Assembly: GCA_003254885.1 (NCBI GenBank)
Contig: QANT01000560.1
Span: forward strand, 1-51,024
Direction of reading: 5' to 3'
DNA: 51,024 nt
From: Purshia tridentata
Lineage: Eukaryota > Streptophyta > Magnoliopsida > Rosales > Rosaceae
Position 1 is the stretch's first letter. Each line of letters opens with the position of its first letter. Below are positions 1 through 12,369 of the stretch, in pieces. A model generated the notes under the pieces. The model searched no databases. It was given only the letters and a program-made list of their open reading frames with translations, and was not told the origin of the DNA. The position numbers were made by a program, and so were the translations under genes.

Positions 1-2123
1 ATTAGTTAGTAGCTAAACCTAAAAATTATAAACAATACTGATTTTCTAAAAAGGTATTGAAACTTGGTATTTAATCCTAAATTTCTATAAAAAATATTGA
101 AGAAATTAAATTATATAATGAGTTTCATGTGATATAAGATGAATATTGCATGCTGGAGATAAATACTGTACAAAAAATGATTTACTAATTAATAATTACA
201 TAAATTTTATTGAATAAATACCTTAGTTTTATTTATACTATAATTTTGAATCATAAATTAAACATAAATAATCATATAATAACTTGATCCGAATTTTATT
301 AAAAATGCTAATTTATTGGTTATGGACTAAAAAAACTTAAAGAAAAGTTGAGTTGTAAGACCTAAGAAAATTTTTGTTAAATTAATTTGAAGATACCAAC
401 AAGTTTTGAAGATTCATGGAATATTATTTAAGGTTATGATGTTTGTTATGTGCATTATTTAAGGTTTGGAGATTCTTGGAGTGGAGACAAAATAAATGTT
501 TGAAAATTATTAGATATTTATTTAAGGTTATAAGGATTTTTAACGAATTAATTTAAGTAATTAAAAATTTATAGGAGTTATTGAGAATTATTTAGAAACG
601 TATAAATTAAATTGAATGAGGCATGGGTACTTAAAATTTGAAGTTAAGGTGATAAAAAATGGTACAAGATAAGAGGAACCTATAGGAATTATCGGAATTA
701 TCGGAATATTTTTTGGACTCGGATCATTGATTGATGATTTATTTAAAAATTTGGACTAGTATACCCTTAATATAAAAGTTTGGATTTAAGAGGAAATAAT
801 TGAATTGTATTTTTATAAATTATGATTTTGGCGTTGCTAGATAGAACTTGAACTCGCGAGCATGTAGACGAAAATGGATTGCGAATTGGAATTACATAGC
901 ACAAATTACAAATATTTGAAGCAGAGGGGCAAAATGGTAATTGCAGGGCAGATTTTAAAAAAGAAACAGATCTGGTCTTCTTCTTCCCCGAGCCTTCTCT
1001 CCTCTTTTTCTTTGACCAAATTTTGATCGCTCATATCTCTCTCATTCGAGCTCCGATTCTGGTGATTTTGGTGTCGTTAGAAAGCTATCGACTACGCCTT
1101 TTCATTAGTGGTTCAAATCACTCATCTGACCATCCACGAAGATGCAGCGACGCAAAACCAGTCACGCCGTTCGGCGATCTCCCATTTCCGGCCACGACGA
1201 GACCCCAAACCACCCAAAATCTATTCCTCTCATCAAGCTAGACCTCATGGTACCCTTCTCTTGCCTCAACAACCAACTAAAAAGCCATCAATTTGGGTTT
1301 TTAATCGAGATGTGAGTAGTGGGTGAAATTTTGCCCAAATTTCGGCGAAAAATTAATAGGTTGGTGTTAAAATTTTCATACCCCCAAAAACGAAATTTAA
1401 AATACAACAGAAAAAATAATAACTCTTAAATGAACCATTTATATTTGTTATACAAACAAAAATAAAGATAAACTTGAAAATATTAAAACTGAACTTATGC
1501 CGTCAGCTGGACAATCAAAGGCCAATTCTGATCTTGGAACGATAAGAGGAAGATGGAAAGGAGAGGGAAGAGAGAGTAAGGGGATGGGATTCGCACTGCC
1601 AGCTACTCTCGCTACATTGCGAGAGAGAGAGAGAGAGTCGGGAGTGATAATGAGAATATAAATCAATAAAAATAAAAAAATAAGAAATAAATGGCTATGA
1701 CAAAATATCAAAATCAGCCAATTTGCACCTGTTCCTATAATATAACATGATAGTTTATTTTATTATTATATCTAATCAATTGGAGCACTAGAAATTAAAT
1801 CGGATGCATGTTAATCATCTTATATTAAATATTTTAATTTTTAACATGATTGGAAATTACGGAGTTAATCAATGGCTTTTATAGAATATACATATTTTTA
1901 GGTTTACAAGTTTTGTATTTTGTTAAATTGAATAGAAATTTGTATTTGGTTAAAGAAATCTAAATTACAATTTTTCAATTAAAATTGCAAATTACAATGA
2001 AAGTCTGTTGACCCTCGTCACTGGGTGCTCAGCATTTATCTAAGAATTGAATATAATTTATAGGTGCATAGTATACCTATAATTACATATATATATATAT
2101 ATATCTTAAAACATGCAGTGAAA
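1..2123. other. AT-rich intergenic DNA
   Basis: No gene is recognisable here. The sequence is AT-rich, with a more C/T-rich patch at about 840-1330 that carries only short overlapping open frames and no recognisable protein. Simple repeats are a (GA)n run at 1621-1637 and an (AT)n run at 2087-2104. The C/T-rich patch could be the leader of an unseen transcript or part of an old LTR, but no element ends are visible. Confidence 0.6.
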
Positions 2124-2625
2124 CCATTTTTTGATAGTCAAATGTCATTTTAAATGTTGTAATAGTGATTTTTGGGTTGTAGTTTCACTATGGATTTTAT
2201 ATCTAATTAAATTATGTTTAATATTAATTAAGTATTAAAGAAAATTATATCATTGATTATATTTTAAAAAGATCTTTAATTTAAAATCAATATATTTGAA
2301 TATTTTATTTATTTATCCAAACCAAAATTTCTTTATTTTAATATCCAAAAATAATAAATATAACATAATTTATTTTATTTCATAATGGCTACACACAAAA
2401 AACACATAAAGAGAAACTACACACAAATAACTAAAATCTTTCAAGCATTCAACTATGTGAGCCTAGGCTATTTGAGTATTACTTTTTCTTATCTTCAAAT
2501 TTGGGTTTTAATATGGCAATTAATCTAAAATGGCAATTATAATTCGGTGCATAGTGGGGAAGTCATGGTTAATTGTTAGCCATTTTGGCTTTTAGCTATC
2601 AAAGTTTTAGTGCATAGTAGAAGGC
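2124..2625. mobile_element. Degenerate Tourist-like MITE, copy 1
   Basis: This stretch aligns in the same orientation along most of its length with the better-preserved element at 38149-38638. Shared landmarks include the AATAGTCAAATG-like start, AAGATCTTTAATTTAA, the CACATAAAGA region and the block TTTAGCTAT near the right end. The right end reads CATAGTAGAAGGC and is followed by TTA, matching the terminal repeat and target site of the other copy minus one C. The left terminal repeat is not recognisable, having been replaced by AT-rich sequence. There is no coding capacity. By terminal sequence and the TTA site I infer a PIF/Harbinger (Tourist-type) MITE. Confidence 0.7.
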
Positions 2626-4037
2626 TTAATATGCTAAACTATATATTTAGCATAGCTGGTTTTTTTGGCAATAGTACCTGAACTTTGTCTCTTGTCCCAG
2701 TTTAGGATACATATGCTTTACTTTGTATCATTCTGCTATCTATAGTTTCAATTTCTGTCAAATATATGGCTACTTTTCGTAATATTTTCGTCAAAAAAAT
2801 AGCATGTGGTATGCATGTGCTCACATTCAAGGTTAGTTTCGTCATTTCACACCTAATTAAAATTTGAAACTATTTGCTACATTGCAATATTTCTTCATGA
2901 CCTTAGCAGATTAATATATTGTCACATAGTTTCCTGCAGTATGCCATTTTTCATTATTTTCATGCACCCCAAATAGAGGAATTTCTCTTTCAATTCATTG
3001 TCACCGTTCATAGTTGGAACATTAGAATCATTAACTAAAGCTGCAAACTAAATTTCAAAGAAACAAACTTTAAACGCATAAAGAAGCATATAAGCAATAT
3101 TCTAGATTCAACCCATGTTTATAATCTAAAAATCAAATTGATGCATCATTGTAAACTTCTTATGGGCAGAGACAACAATATACTATTAAATTGTTAAAAC
3201 CTTTTAATTAGTCTTATGAATTTTAAGAACCAATATTATGAACAATTCCATACCTGTGGGCATTTAAAATTTTTGCAAACTTTTATTTATTATCTCATAA
3301 TTCTAATTCCATTTAGCTTAATAATTTAAAACTACCTAGTGAGGCTAAGTTGCAAACTATATAGCTAATTGCAAATTATATAATTTGATTTCTTTATGAT
3401 CTAGATGTTGTGGCTACTTTAGAATATATCGTTCTTAATTTTCTTCTTAAATATGGACAAAATGTTAATATATAGCATAATTATTTTTATAATATAGCAC
3501 AACATATATAACCAAAAATAATTGAAAGTCTTCCGGCAGAAGAAAAATGAGAAAAAAAAAAAAAAAAATTTCTGTAAATGCATTAATCGATTGAAAGCTC
3601 TAGCAAAAGGCTTTGAAAACGATTCTCTCCATATATGCATTAATCGAAAACAAAAGATACAATAGTTTTAACGGTGAGTGTGAGCCTTCTTCCTTCACGG
3701 CTTCACTGATCAGTAATTCATACACCTGCTGTGGAGGGCAGCAGAGGGGTTGCTCACTGCCAGTCCGGGGGGTCAAAGTGTCAAGTCCGGCGACTCTCAA
3801 GCCAAAACTCCGGCGGCGACCCCCTTTGTCCCAACGTGTGTCGGCCCCTGTCTGTTTATCTAGTATCTACCCGCAGAAACTGCTAGATGATGTTTCTGTA
3901 GAGAAATCTATATTTTCATATCCATTCTTGCAGTCTTTGTTGTTGTTCTTGCTATCTAGACTGTGTTTGTACTCTCTGCTCTGTTCGGTAGGTCCTTTTT
4001 GCTAAACCTCTTCCCGAGTAACCAAGATTAAGAAAGA
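2626..4037. other. Intergenic region and 5' flank of the UBP27-like gene
   Basis: AT-rich up to about 3660, then clearly more GC-rich to 4037, where the UBP27-like start codon lies. The GC-rich part probably holds the 5' UTR and proximal promoter. A 13-bp direct repeat ATGCATTAATCGA occurs twice, near 3578 and 3635. A 130-codon open frame starting at 3613 has low-complexity composition and no recognisable domain, so I treat it as UTR. Confidence 0.5.
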
Positions 4038-7000
4038 ATGAAGGTTGAAAGAGAGGTTACTTTGAAGTCTTTGATTCGCCAATTCCAACATGGGTATAAG
4101 ACTCTTTGTCGTTCGAACTTGATTTCATCATCTGGGTTTCACATATCTGTGGCTGGTCTACTGGGTATTGCTGGTTTTGTTTTGGTTCTGAAAGACTCGA
4201 AATTGGGCAAGTTAAGCAGCTTAGAGTGGCTGAATAAGACTGAAAGTGGTGCTTCGAAGTTGCGCCTGGTTCCGGGGTTGCAAAATCTTGGAAATAATTG
4301 TTTTCTTAATGTGATTTTACAGGTATACACACTTTGAGCATGTGTGCTCTCTTGTTTTGCTTGTTAATATGGTTGTGTACTTTTATTGCTTAATTTTTGA
4401 ATCTTGAAAATTTCTCAGGCCCTGGCTAGCTGTTCATACTTCCAACCTTTTCTTCAAAAGTTTTTAGAGAACTGTGAGTTCCCAGCAGCTGAGATTCGGG
4501 TTGATAGCTTGCCGCTTACAGTAGCTTTGTCTGCTTTGTTAGAAGGTTAGCATCAAACCTATTGGAATCACTTGATTTTTTATGTTTTTATTTTGATAAA
4601 TCAACAAATTTTGTCAATGAGATATGAACTCATGACCTTCTTCTACAAAGGGGAGACTGAGTGGACCAAATGGTCATTGGCGGAATCACTTGAATTTTGT
4701 TTGATTGCAAATGTATGTTGGAATACTCTTTATGCTGTGTTGTACTACTATGTTTCATAAGACATAAAATGACCTCTTAGATAATCATTTTCTTTTTTGA
4801 AAAATAATAACTTTCTATCTTTTCTATTAGGTGTACCAAATTAATTTGTAGTATTTGTGTAGAACTATGCGTAGTTGGTGGAGGAAGAGTTGTACTAAAT
4901 CCACGGAGAGTGATGCTTGAAATGACAAATTACATTCAAAATTTTGATCTAACGAGCCAGCAGGTGCTGCTTTGCCTTGTGAATGCCATAACAACTTGAG
5001 AAAATTGCAATTGAATATCTAATATGTAATATTTTACGCACGTAGGATGCAGCAGAAGCATTTCTTCATCTTCTGTCATCTTTAAGAGAAGAGTTTTCAG
5101 ATTGTTATCTTCCAAATCAGCGTTCTTTAGCAGAAGTCTTTGCCTCAAATTGTAGGTTTATTACTCCAAAGAGAACCGAGAACCAAAGTGTTATGGAAAG
5201 ATGGCAGCAATGCTTCCTTGGACCATTTGATGGAATTCTTGGTAGCATCCTAACATGTCGAACTTGTTCATCACAGGTTTGTACGACTTTCAGAAGGAAC
5301 TTAGCATTATGACACACTTATTTGAGTTACACTTGCCTTCATGTCTTAGTATATGAACATTTAGTATTTGTGCAATCAGTAAAACTCTGGGGATTGGAAG
5401 GTGTGATACTGTTTCTCTTTCCAAAATCATCTCCTTTGAACTTCCGCCAATTTCAGTGCCTAATATGTCTTAGATGGCTTGGAAAGTTCGTATCTTGTGG
5501 TCTTGGTCATCCTACTAGGTTGTCTTCTGGTCTTTTGGGTTTGAAATTTAAAACAATGAGTATATTTCGTCATAATTTACAGTTCTCACTTGCCACTGCT
5601 CTAGTCTCCTGTCATGATTTTATCTTTGTTTATTTTGCAGATATCATTGAATTTTGAATCTTTTCACAGCTTGCCTCTTTCACCAGTGCTTGATGGTAGT
5701 GCTACAATTGTATGTGTACTGAAGATTTCACTCTTTGATAATGTGTATGTTTGAGCCTAGGACTTGGCTTTCATTCTTATGATTGTTTTGTTCTAAAACT
5801 AAATGCCACCTCTTTTACCTTCTTTTTTTAAAATTTATATTACAATATTAGATGGTTGGATGTACGTTAGAGGATTGCCTGAAGCAGTTCACTGTTGCTG
5901 AACAAGTTGAGAATTTCCACTGCAGCCATTGTTGGCATATTGCTGCAATCAAGTTTTTATTCTCTATAGGAGTAAATGAGGTAAATCTCTAATGTGATAG
6001 TCTTTATTCCCATTTACGAATATGTAACCTGATAGCCTTGTTTACTTCATGTGACAAACGCAGCAGGGTTAGGGTTTTTGTTACGCTTTTAACTTTGTTT
6101 TCCTTTTTTTCTCTGTTTGTTTTACTGAGTGATATAAAAACAAAGAAAGATACTCCTCTTACAGAGTAAGTAAAGGATTGATGATAGTCCAATCACCATT
6201 AGAGCCTAGATATCCAAACGGAAATCAAGGGAAAGCCAACAGGATAGTTTAGAAGCTGACAACATTTTCAATAATATAGAAACAGGATTTATTTTTTATT
6301 TTTTAAATTTTTTTAATAAGGTGTCAATGAAACATTATTAATTTTTCATAGTCATTACAGGGCAAACCCTAGCAATACAATCCATTAGCCAAGAGGGACC
6401 CTCCTCTAACTGAAAAAAGAAACCATAATTCCGCAACATAAAACGAGCTATAGTGTGTGCTACATTGTTGAACTCTCTTAGACAAAAACTCAACCTAGTA
6501 GTCATAGCAAAACCATCCAACAAATGTTAATCTCATCAACAAGCAGTCCCTCAGCAGCAAGAGAAGGACCCGCTACTTTCAACAACGATATAGTCAACCT
6601 AGTTGGTTGCTGCAAAAAAAGTGACCTGTCACTTTTAGCATAAGACTCTTTCTCCACCCTAAATACACTTTCAAGACTTCCACAGATACATTAATAACAG
6701 ACTTCTACTTTTCCATGATGTCTTTTTTGATATTTTATGTAATCTTATAGTATTTCAACTTCTTACTAATCAAATTTTAAAAAACTAAAACACTCTTTTG
6801 ACTGTTCGTTACATGCCATAAATGCTTGGCATCACTGAGAGTAGGCAACTTAAGTAACATCACCATGACTTGGATGTGGCTGTTCTTGTAGGGAATTTGT
6901 TAGTCATGTTTTTTAATAATTCACAGTTTTCTTTTTGACTGCCTTCTTATTCTAGCTTGGTCTGGCACTTGAGGTTCTCATCTCTTTCTGGAGCTATTGA

Positions 7001-9138
7001 GTGATATGAATCTCATATATGTTGCTACTGTGTGTTTGCTTTGCAGGCAGAGATTGAAAAGATTAAGAGATGCACTGAGCAAGACTCCTGTGACTGTCAA
7101 AGGGTTCTGCATCTAGATACACTCCCATGGTCAAATAAGTTTTCATGTACTCTAAAGCAAATAAGTATTGCTCGTTGCCCAAAGGTTTGTGTACTGATGC
7201 ATTTATTGGTTTCATAAAATCTAAGGTACTTTCCAGGTGTCAATTAGACTGAACGGTTCTTGTAGGCAAGAAAGATAAATGGGAGTTGGGCATTGTTTGG
7301 CATGACATCTGTAGGCATCTCGAGGACTCAATTTTATTGTATCATTTACATGGAAGCCTTGTTCCATGCAAAAAAGTTTTTTATGTATTACGGATATTAC
7401 ATATATTGAATTGACGAAACCGTAGTAGATTCAGAAAATAAGAGAATGCGGCATGATATAGGGACTTCAGAAACGAAGGAAAATGCTGTTGGTAAAATTA
7501 TACAAAGGGTGGTAATATTTTCCTAATGTACAAGAAAGCCCAGTCTAACTAACACAGAGTTTGGAAAATCTTTGTAAGCTAACCAAGCATGGTTATTTTA
7601 GGGGAAGCTACTCCAAAGCTGAACTGTCAAATATGTATAAACCCAAAGTAGGTTGGATTGGCTTTTCTGGCTCTTGAGCTTTGATAACAGAATCCAACTT
7701 TCTGTTATATTTCTTTTGCTTATTCTCTTCACTTGACCTCTACAGAAAGGAAAAAAATTTATTAAAAAAACCAAGGAATCCTCATTTTACTTGGCTATCC
7801 AACACAAAGGAGAAAAATTTTCATATAAATTTATCAAATTATTTGCTGCTTAGAAGTTATCAAATTATTTGATGTCATGGGTTGGTATGTGTAAACATCT
7901 GATGAAAATAAGTTATTTTTATATCAATTCAAGCTTCAAAAAATTATACAAAAGATAAAATGCCTCAGGTGGATTTGATTGTGTTGGTTAAACTAAGCCT
8001 GAATTTGGAATTGAACCGATGTGGATGGTTTTGTAAAGCTATGAATGAGAAGATAAACTGAAGGCTAAAAATTTGACCAGGACATGCATCACTGACCTAA
8101 CCCTGTTTGCAAATCTCTCTTGGAAAGCCAAAACTATAAGTTTTTTGTAATTTTCTTTTACAATTTGGGTACTTTCTATAGCTGTTTTCTTACTTTCTGT
8201 ATATTAAATGAGGGTATCCTGACATCTTCGTTTTCTTAGTCTTTAGTTGTGCACTTCAATATTTAAGAATATACATTGCTGTGATTGTGTATTGCAGATT
8301 CTATGCATTCATCTCAAACGTGTTTCAATCAATGTATTTGGAGAACTTGTAAAACTTCAGGTATTTGGAATTTCTTGCTTTTCTTGTATTTGATCCATGA
8401 GTTTCTCAACATATATTGAGGGTAACCAAGCCCATGTTATAGCAATTCAAATACATATGTTGCCAATTTCTGTGCAGTTTAAAATCTATGTATGCTGATG
8501 GCCTTTTTCTTCCTCTCTTTCGTCAATTTTCTTACACATGTTATCTGAGAATGCACATATAGCCCTTGCTTGGGCATATGCTTTGAAATTTTTGTCATAG
8601 TAATGGGCTGCTGTTCTGGTGATTGTAGGGCCATATTTCTTTTCCATTGGTTTTGGACCTTTTAAGTTTCATGACCAGTGGGATGGGAACAAAGAGTTGG
8701 GAAGAAGACATGGAAAGAGGGAAAGTTCAGCAAAAAATAAAAAACCCAATCCCTTGTTCCAATCAATTCAATTTGCAGTATGATCCGAGAATGCTGAATC
8801 ATGTCTATGGACCAACAAGAAGCATCTACCCAAAAGAATTAGCTTCAGATGTATCTCAATTGAATGCAAAGGCACAAGATTTACCAGGAGAATCCAGCTT
8901 TCCCCAAACTTGTTTGTACCGTCTTGTTGCTGTTGTGGAGCACTTTGGAAGAGCTGGAAGCGGGCATTACACTGTTTACAGAAGTGTGAGAGCTGATTTG
9001 GGTGAGGAAGAAGCTGATGGTCAATCTGAGGTTGCTGCTGCGAGCTGGTTTTCTATATCAGATTCAGAAGTGTGTAGCGTTTCAGAGGAAGATGTTCTTG
9101 CTGCAGAAGCTACTTTGATTTTCTATGAAAAATATTGA
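4038..9138 (+). CDS. UBP27: Ubiquitin-specific protease, UBP27-like (nine exons)
   Basis: Cysteine-type deubiquitinase of the plant UBP27 subgroup. Exons: 4038-4322, 4419-4545, 4863-4963, 5046-5276, 5641-5709, 5852-5980, 7047-7184, 8298-8360, 8629-9138. All junctions are GT-AG and in phase, giving 550 residues. A hydrophobic segment at residues 34-51 (HISVAGLLGIAGFVLVL) precedes the catalytic domain. The Cys box GLQNLGNNCFLN places the nucleophile at Cys88. The His box RAGSGHYTVY places the general base at His494. Paired CxxC motifs (CRTC, CSHC) look like the zinc-binding insert of the USP fold. The Arabidopsis UBP27 protein is a mitochondrial outer-membrane deubiquitinase affecting mitochondrial shape; the N-terminal membrane anchor here agrees, but location is inferred. 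Introns 6 and 7 exceed 1 kb, and intron 6 carries a retroelement remnant. Confidence 0.9.
6330..6620 (-). mobile_element. Fragment of a non-LTR retrotransposon (RNase H-like tail)
   Basis: Inside intron 6 of the UBP27-like gene, on the opposite strand, is a decayed coding stretch. It includes CLREFNNVAHTIARF followed by a short tail with WLMDCI. This resembles the C-terminal part of the RNase H-like domain found at the 3' end of plant LINE elements, where a basic residue, N, xVAH and a hydrophobic tail recur. The frame is broken upstream of about 6523. An AT-rich, A-rich tail follows on the minus strand, as expected for a LINE 3' end. The fragment is inert. Confidence 0.55.
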
Positions 9139-10464
9139 AGGCTGCAGAATGCACCCGGAAAAATCTGTGATTGTGTGTGGTGACTGTGGTCTGAAAGTTC
9201 CATTTTTACTACAGAAATCTCAAATGTGGATGCTTCAAATGCAACTTCAGAAAAATCCCTTGAAGATAGTAAGGGTAATGCCAGGAGGCATCTGCAACTT
9301 AGAGGCCTAGAACTCTTAAGAAATATACACATAACTATTGAATTGTGTTCAAAAGAATAGCAAAGATTTACCAAAGTCAGAAGAGCAAATGTGCATATAT
9401 GCATTATGATCATTGTTAGAAATTCTTCATGTTTTAATGAAATTGATAAAAGGGATGTTTTACATTTGCTCATCTTGGATTTTAGTCAAGTTATAAATTA
9501 TTTGTGTTTGATGATGCTTCATTGGTGTATCATGTGCTGATAGTATAGTTGCAATCTGTTGCAGTTGTTTTAAGGACTCAAATGTACCTTTGAAATTTGG
9601 ATTCTGTTACTTTATTAGAAGTCGAATTTAAGACCTCAATCTTAACGAAAGAGAACTGTCACCATACTACAAGGTCCAGTTGTGCTTTCAGAACTATTTC
9701 ATAGAATTAAAATTTGAAAATTTCTTCAAAATTTTTGTTTTTTTGAGGTTTTGAAGTATTATTAAATTAAAATTATTAAAATGTGGTTAAAAATTTAAAT
9801 TTCCAACAAAATTAAATTGTTTTTTAAATTTTCATATTTTTTAACTCTTAAAATTTGAAATTTAATTTCTTAAAATGAAGAGTTTTGTAAATGAGAATAG
9901 TTTAGTCGTCTTTATAAAAAAAGACTATAACGTATGTTTGTTTATTTCTGCCTTGTGGAAAATGACAAAGTTACTACAGTTAGTGTGCATTTGTTACTTC
10001 ATCTTTTGAAGTAATGATGGAATCTTAGTAGATGAAGTAACCTTCTCATTTGGATATATGCTTATGTATATGTATATTCCCACATACTTTACTTTTTTTT
10101 TTATTGGATATTTATTATGTAGACTATTGTAATACTCATGAGGAAGTATCCACTGTGATAATAATTTTTGAAAAATACATCAAACAACATTTACACCGAC
10201 ATTTCATCCTATGAAACAAAAAACACAAGCAAAAAAACAACCGACCCTAAAAACTAATAAAAGACTCATTTGTTTAAAATAATAAATAAAGAGAAGAAAC
10301 TCGAATACCTGAGAAAAAAAACCCAAAACCAAAGCAATGAACCAAAATAAACAAATCATGAATGAATATAAGCAGAGCTGCATGCATGCCCTTGTACCAT
10401 CCCTGCGCACATTCACAGAGCTTCGTATTCAGATGCAAAGAAGAACCCAAATTTTAGAGAAATA
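9139..10464. other. UBP27-like 3' flank and intergenic DNA
   Basis: The first few hundred bases probably hold the 3' UTR of the UBP27-like gene. The rest is AT-rich, with no recognisable gene or repeat. Confidence 0.5.
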
Positions 10465-10591
10465 AAGAGAAATAAACTATTTGAAACATTTTTATGCCAG
10501 TTGTGAGGCAACTTGGAGATGCAAAAGTATGTAACATATGTGAGAGGAGAAGAAACTGGCATAAAAATGTTACAAGTAGTTTATTTCTCTT
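10465..10591. repeat. Near-perfect inverted repeat with 38-bp arms
   Basis: Arm 10465-10502 and arm 10554-10591 are reverse complements with two mismatches over 38 bp, separated by a 51-bp loop. The left arm ends in CATTTTTATGCCAGTT and the right arm begins AACTGGCATAAAAATG. A transcript of either strand would fold into a long hairpin. A related block (CATATG..GAGGAGAAGAAACTG) occurs in the loop and again just beyond the right arm, which suggests a local duplication and inversion history. No terminal motif or target duplication of a known MITE family was seen. Confidence 0.75.
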
Positions 10592-11016
10592 GGTCAGCAT
10601 ATGGGAAAGGAGAAGAAACTGAGTAACACAACATTGTCCGTTTGGTTCACGGAATCAATTCTTATACATTTTTCATGATGAAGAGAATAGAAAATTTCCA
10701 TTACTGTGTTTGGTAATATTGGAAAAGTGAACAAAAATTACTTTTTTATTTATGTTCTCATGATTGGTAAGTATAGGAATAGAAAATAAAAATTGTCTAA
10801 TTTTCCAATTATATTTTATGAGTATAAAATAACATGTAATAAATAGTTTGGTTAGATTTGAAAATTTTAAAAAAGGTAATTTTATTAAATATACCTCATT
10901 AATACAAAATAAACTTTTTTAACCCTTCCAAACAAAATTAAACTTTTCTAGCCTTTGGCCCAATTTCTGACCAAACTACCCCTTCCCATATTACACCTCC
11001 AAATTCTACCCAGTTC

Positions 11017-11044
11017 TTTAGGGTTTAGGGTTTAGGGTTTAGGG
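11017..11044 (+). repeat. Four telomere-type TTTAGGG repeats
   Basis: Four exact tandem copies of the plant telomeric heptamer lie inside the long-TIR element, about 140 bp from its left end. A short interstitial array like this is a telo-box-type motif or a captured fragment; it does not mark a chromosome end. Confidence 0.9.
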
Positions 11045-11428
11045 TTCTTTACCCCTCTTTCTTCCTTTATCTCTCTAAATTTTCAGATTTCCTCTCTCTC
11101 TCTCTCTCACCCAATATGTAGAGTTGCAAACATCATGAATTCACAGATTTGAAAACCCACCCAATATGCAAACATCGACACTCTCCCAACTTCAACTTTT
11201 GTTCGTTTTCTTTCTGTTAGGTTCTTCAAAATTTTTTGAGAAGATGAGGAGGATGATGATGTTGAAAGAGCCAATCAATCGATCATCCAATTGGTCGTAA
11301 ATGTCTCCAAAAAAAAGACTCAGAAGACGAAACATCAAAAAAAGCTCTAGAAAAGAAAAACAAATAGAGAATGAAATATTAGTTTTGAGTTATGAAGATT
11401 TTCCATTAATGGACTTTCTGGGTTTGAT

Positions 11429-11680
11429 GTTGTAGATCTGGTCGACACATGGTCGACAAGTGGTCGACACATGATGCTACAGATAGTGCTATAGCGGGTT
11501 CATCGTATTCTATTTTTTTACATTTTTTGTCGACAAATGTTTGACACAAGGTCGACAAGCAATGGTGCTACACACATGGCTATAGCACATGTTGTTATTG
11601 TGCTACAGCTACGTCCGACATGACTTGTCAATCATGTGTCAACCATTTGTCGACCATGTGTCGACAAAACCTACAATAAC
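11429..11680. repeat. Central palindrome with GTCGAC clusters
   Basis: The left arm (about 11429-11471) has several GTCGACA units spaced by CATG or AGTG. The right arm (about 11636-11680) is its imperfect reverse complement. Between them, GCTATAGC-type blocks also pair. The palindrome sits in the middle of the long-TIR element and probably forms a stem-loop in single strands. Confidence 0.6.
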
Positions 11681-12369
11681 AAACCCAGATATGCGTTTCA
11701 AATCTGGAACAACAAATCCATGTTCAAATTTGGAGAAGTACACCTACTTCATTTCTCATTTATCACCCATTACACCACATCAGAAAATTTCTTCAAAGTT
11801 AGAGTCCATTATTAGTTAAATAATACTTAATATAAATTTAAAAAAAAAAAAAAACAGCAAACCCCCAGCCCAATCTAAGCCCTCTTTTCCTAAAAAAAAC
11901 ATTGAACAAGCTGAAGATGGAGACAAACTATCCATGTTTGAGAGAAGCACCAGGCTTTGATCCGAAATGAGTCTTCTGATGATGTTGTTGACAGTGGAAA
12001 GAGAGAGAGTTGTAAGGGTGTGAGAGGAAGAGAGGAGCAAAAAACTGATTAGGGGCATTTTTGTCCAATTATGACCTAAAGAGTCATAAAAGATTAACTT
12101 AGAAGGGGAGGGGTTAAAAAAGTGTTTTTGGTATTAAAAGGGTATATTTAACACAATTACCCATAGATAATCCATAGAACTTGGTGCACCCTTTTGTTGT
12201 TTCAGACTTTGTACCTTTTTGTAACCCAATGGAGCTAAAAACACTTGCCCTGGTTTTTCCTTTTATTGGTTGCCTTTAAATGTCGTGGTTTTTGGAAATT
12301 TGGAACTTGATTTTACATTAATTGTCTTCCTAGTTATTGATTTTACCTTTTACTTTTGGATTTTTAAAG

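Larger units (their letters stand above)
10875..12161. mobile_element. Non-autonomous element with long terminal inverted repeats (MULE-like)
   Basis: The left end (GGTAATTTTATTAAATATAC at 10875) and the reverse complement of the right end (GGTAATTGTGTTAAATATAC at 12161) match. The imperfect similarity continues for roughly 110 bp, through TAATAC, ACTTTTTTAACCC and a GACCAAACTACCCC-like block. Such long terminal repeats on a short non-coding element are typical of Mutator-like elements. The interior holds four TTTAGGG units, a CT-rich tract and a central palindrome rich in GTCGAC. There is no transposase. I could not find a clear 9-bp target duplication, so the family assignment is an inference. 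Confidence 0.65.

Noticed and set aside
3613..4005. 130-codon open frame upstream of the UBP27-like gene
   Set aside because: Low-complexity translation in the presumed leader, with no family resemblance.
11017..11044. Chromosome end suggested by TTTAGGG repeats
   Set aside because: There are only four units, embedded in a mobile element with genes on both sides.
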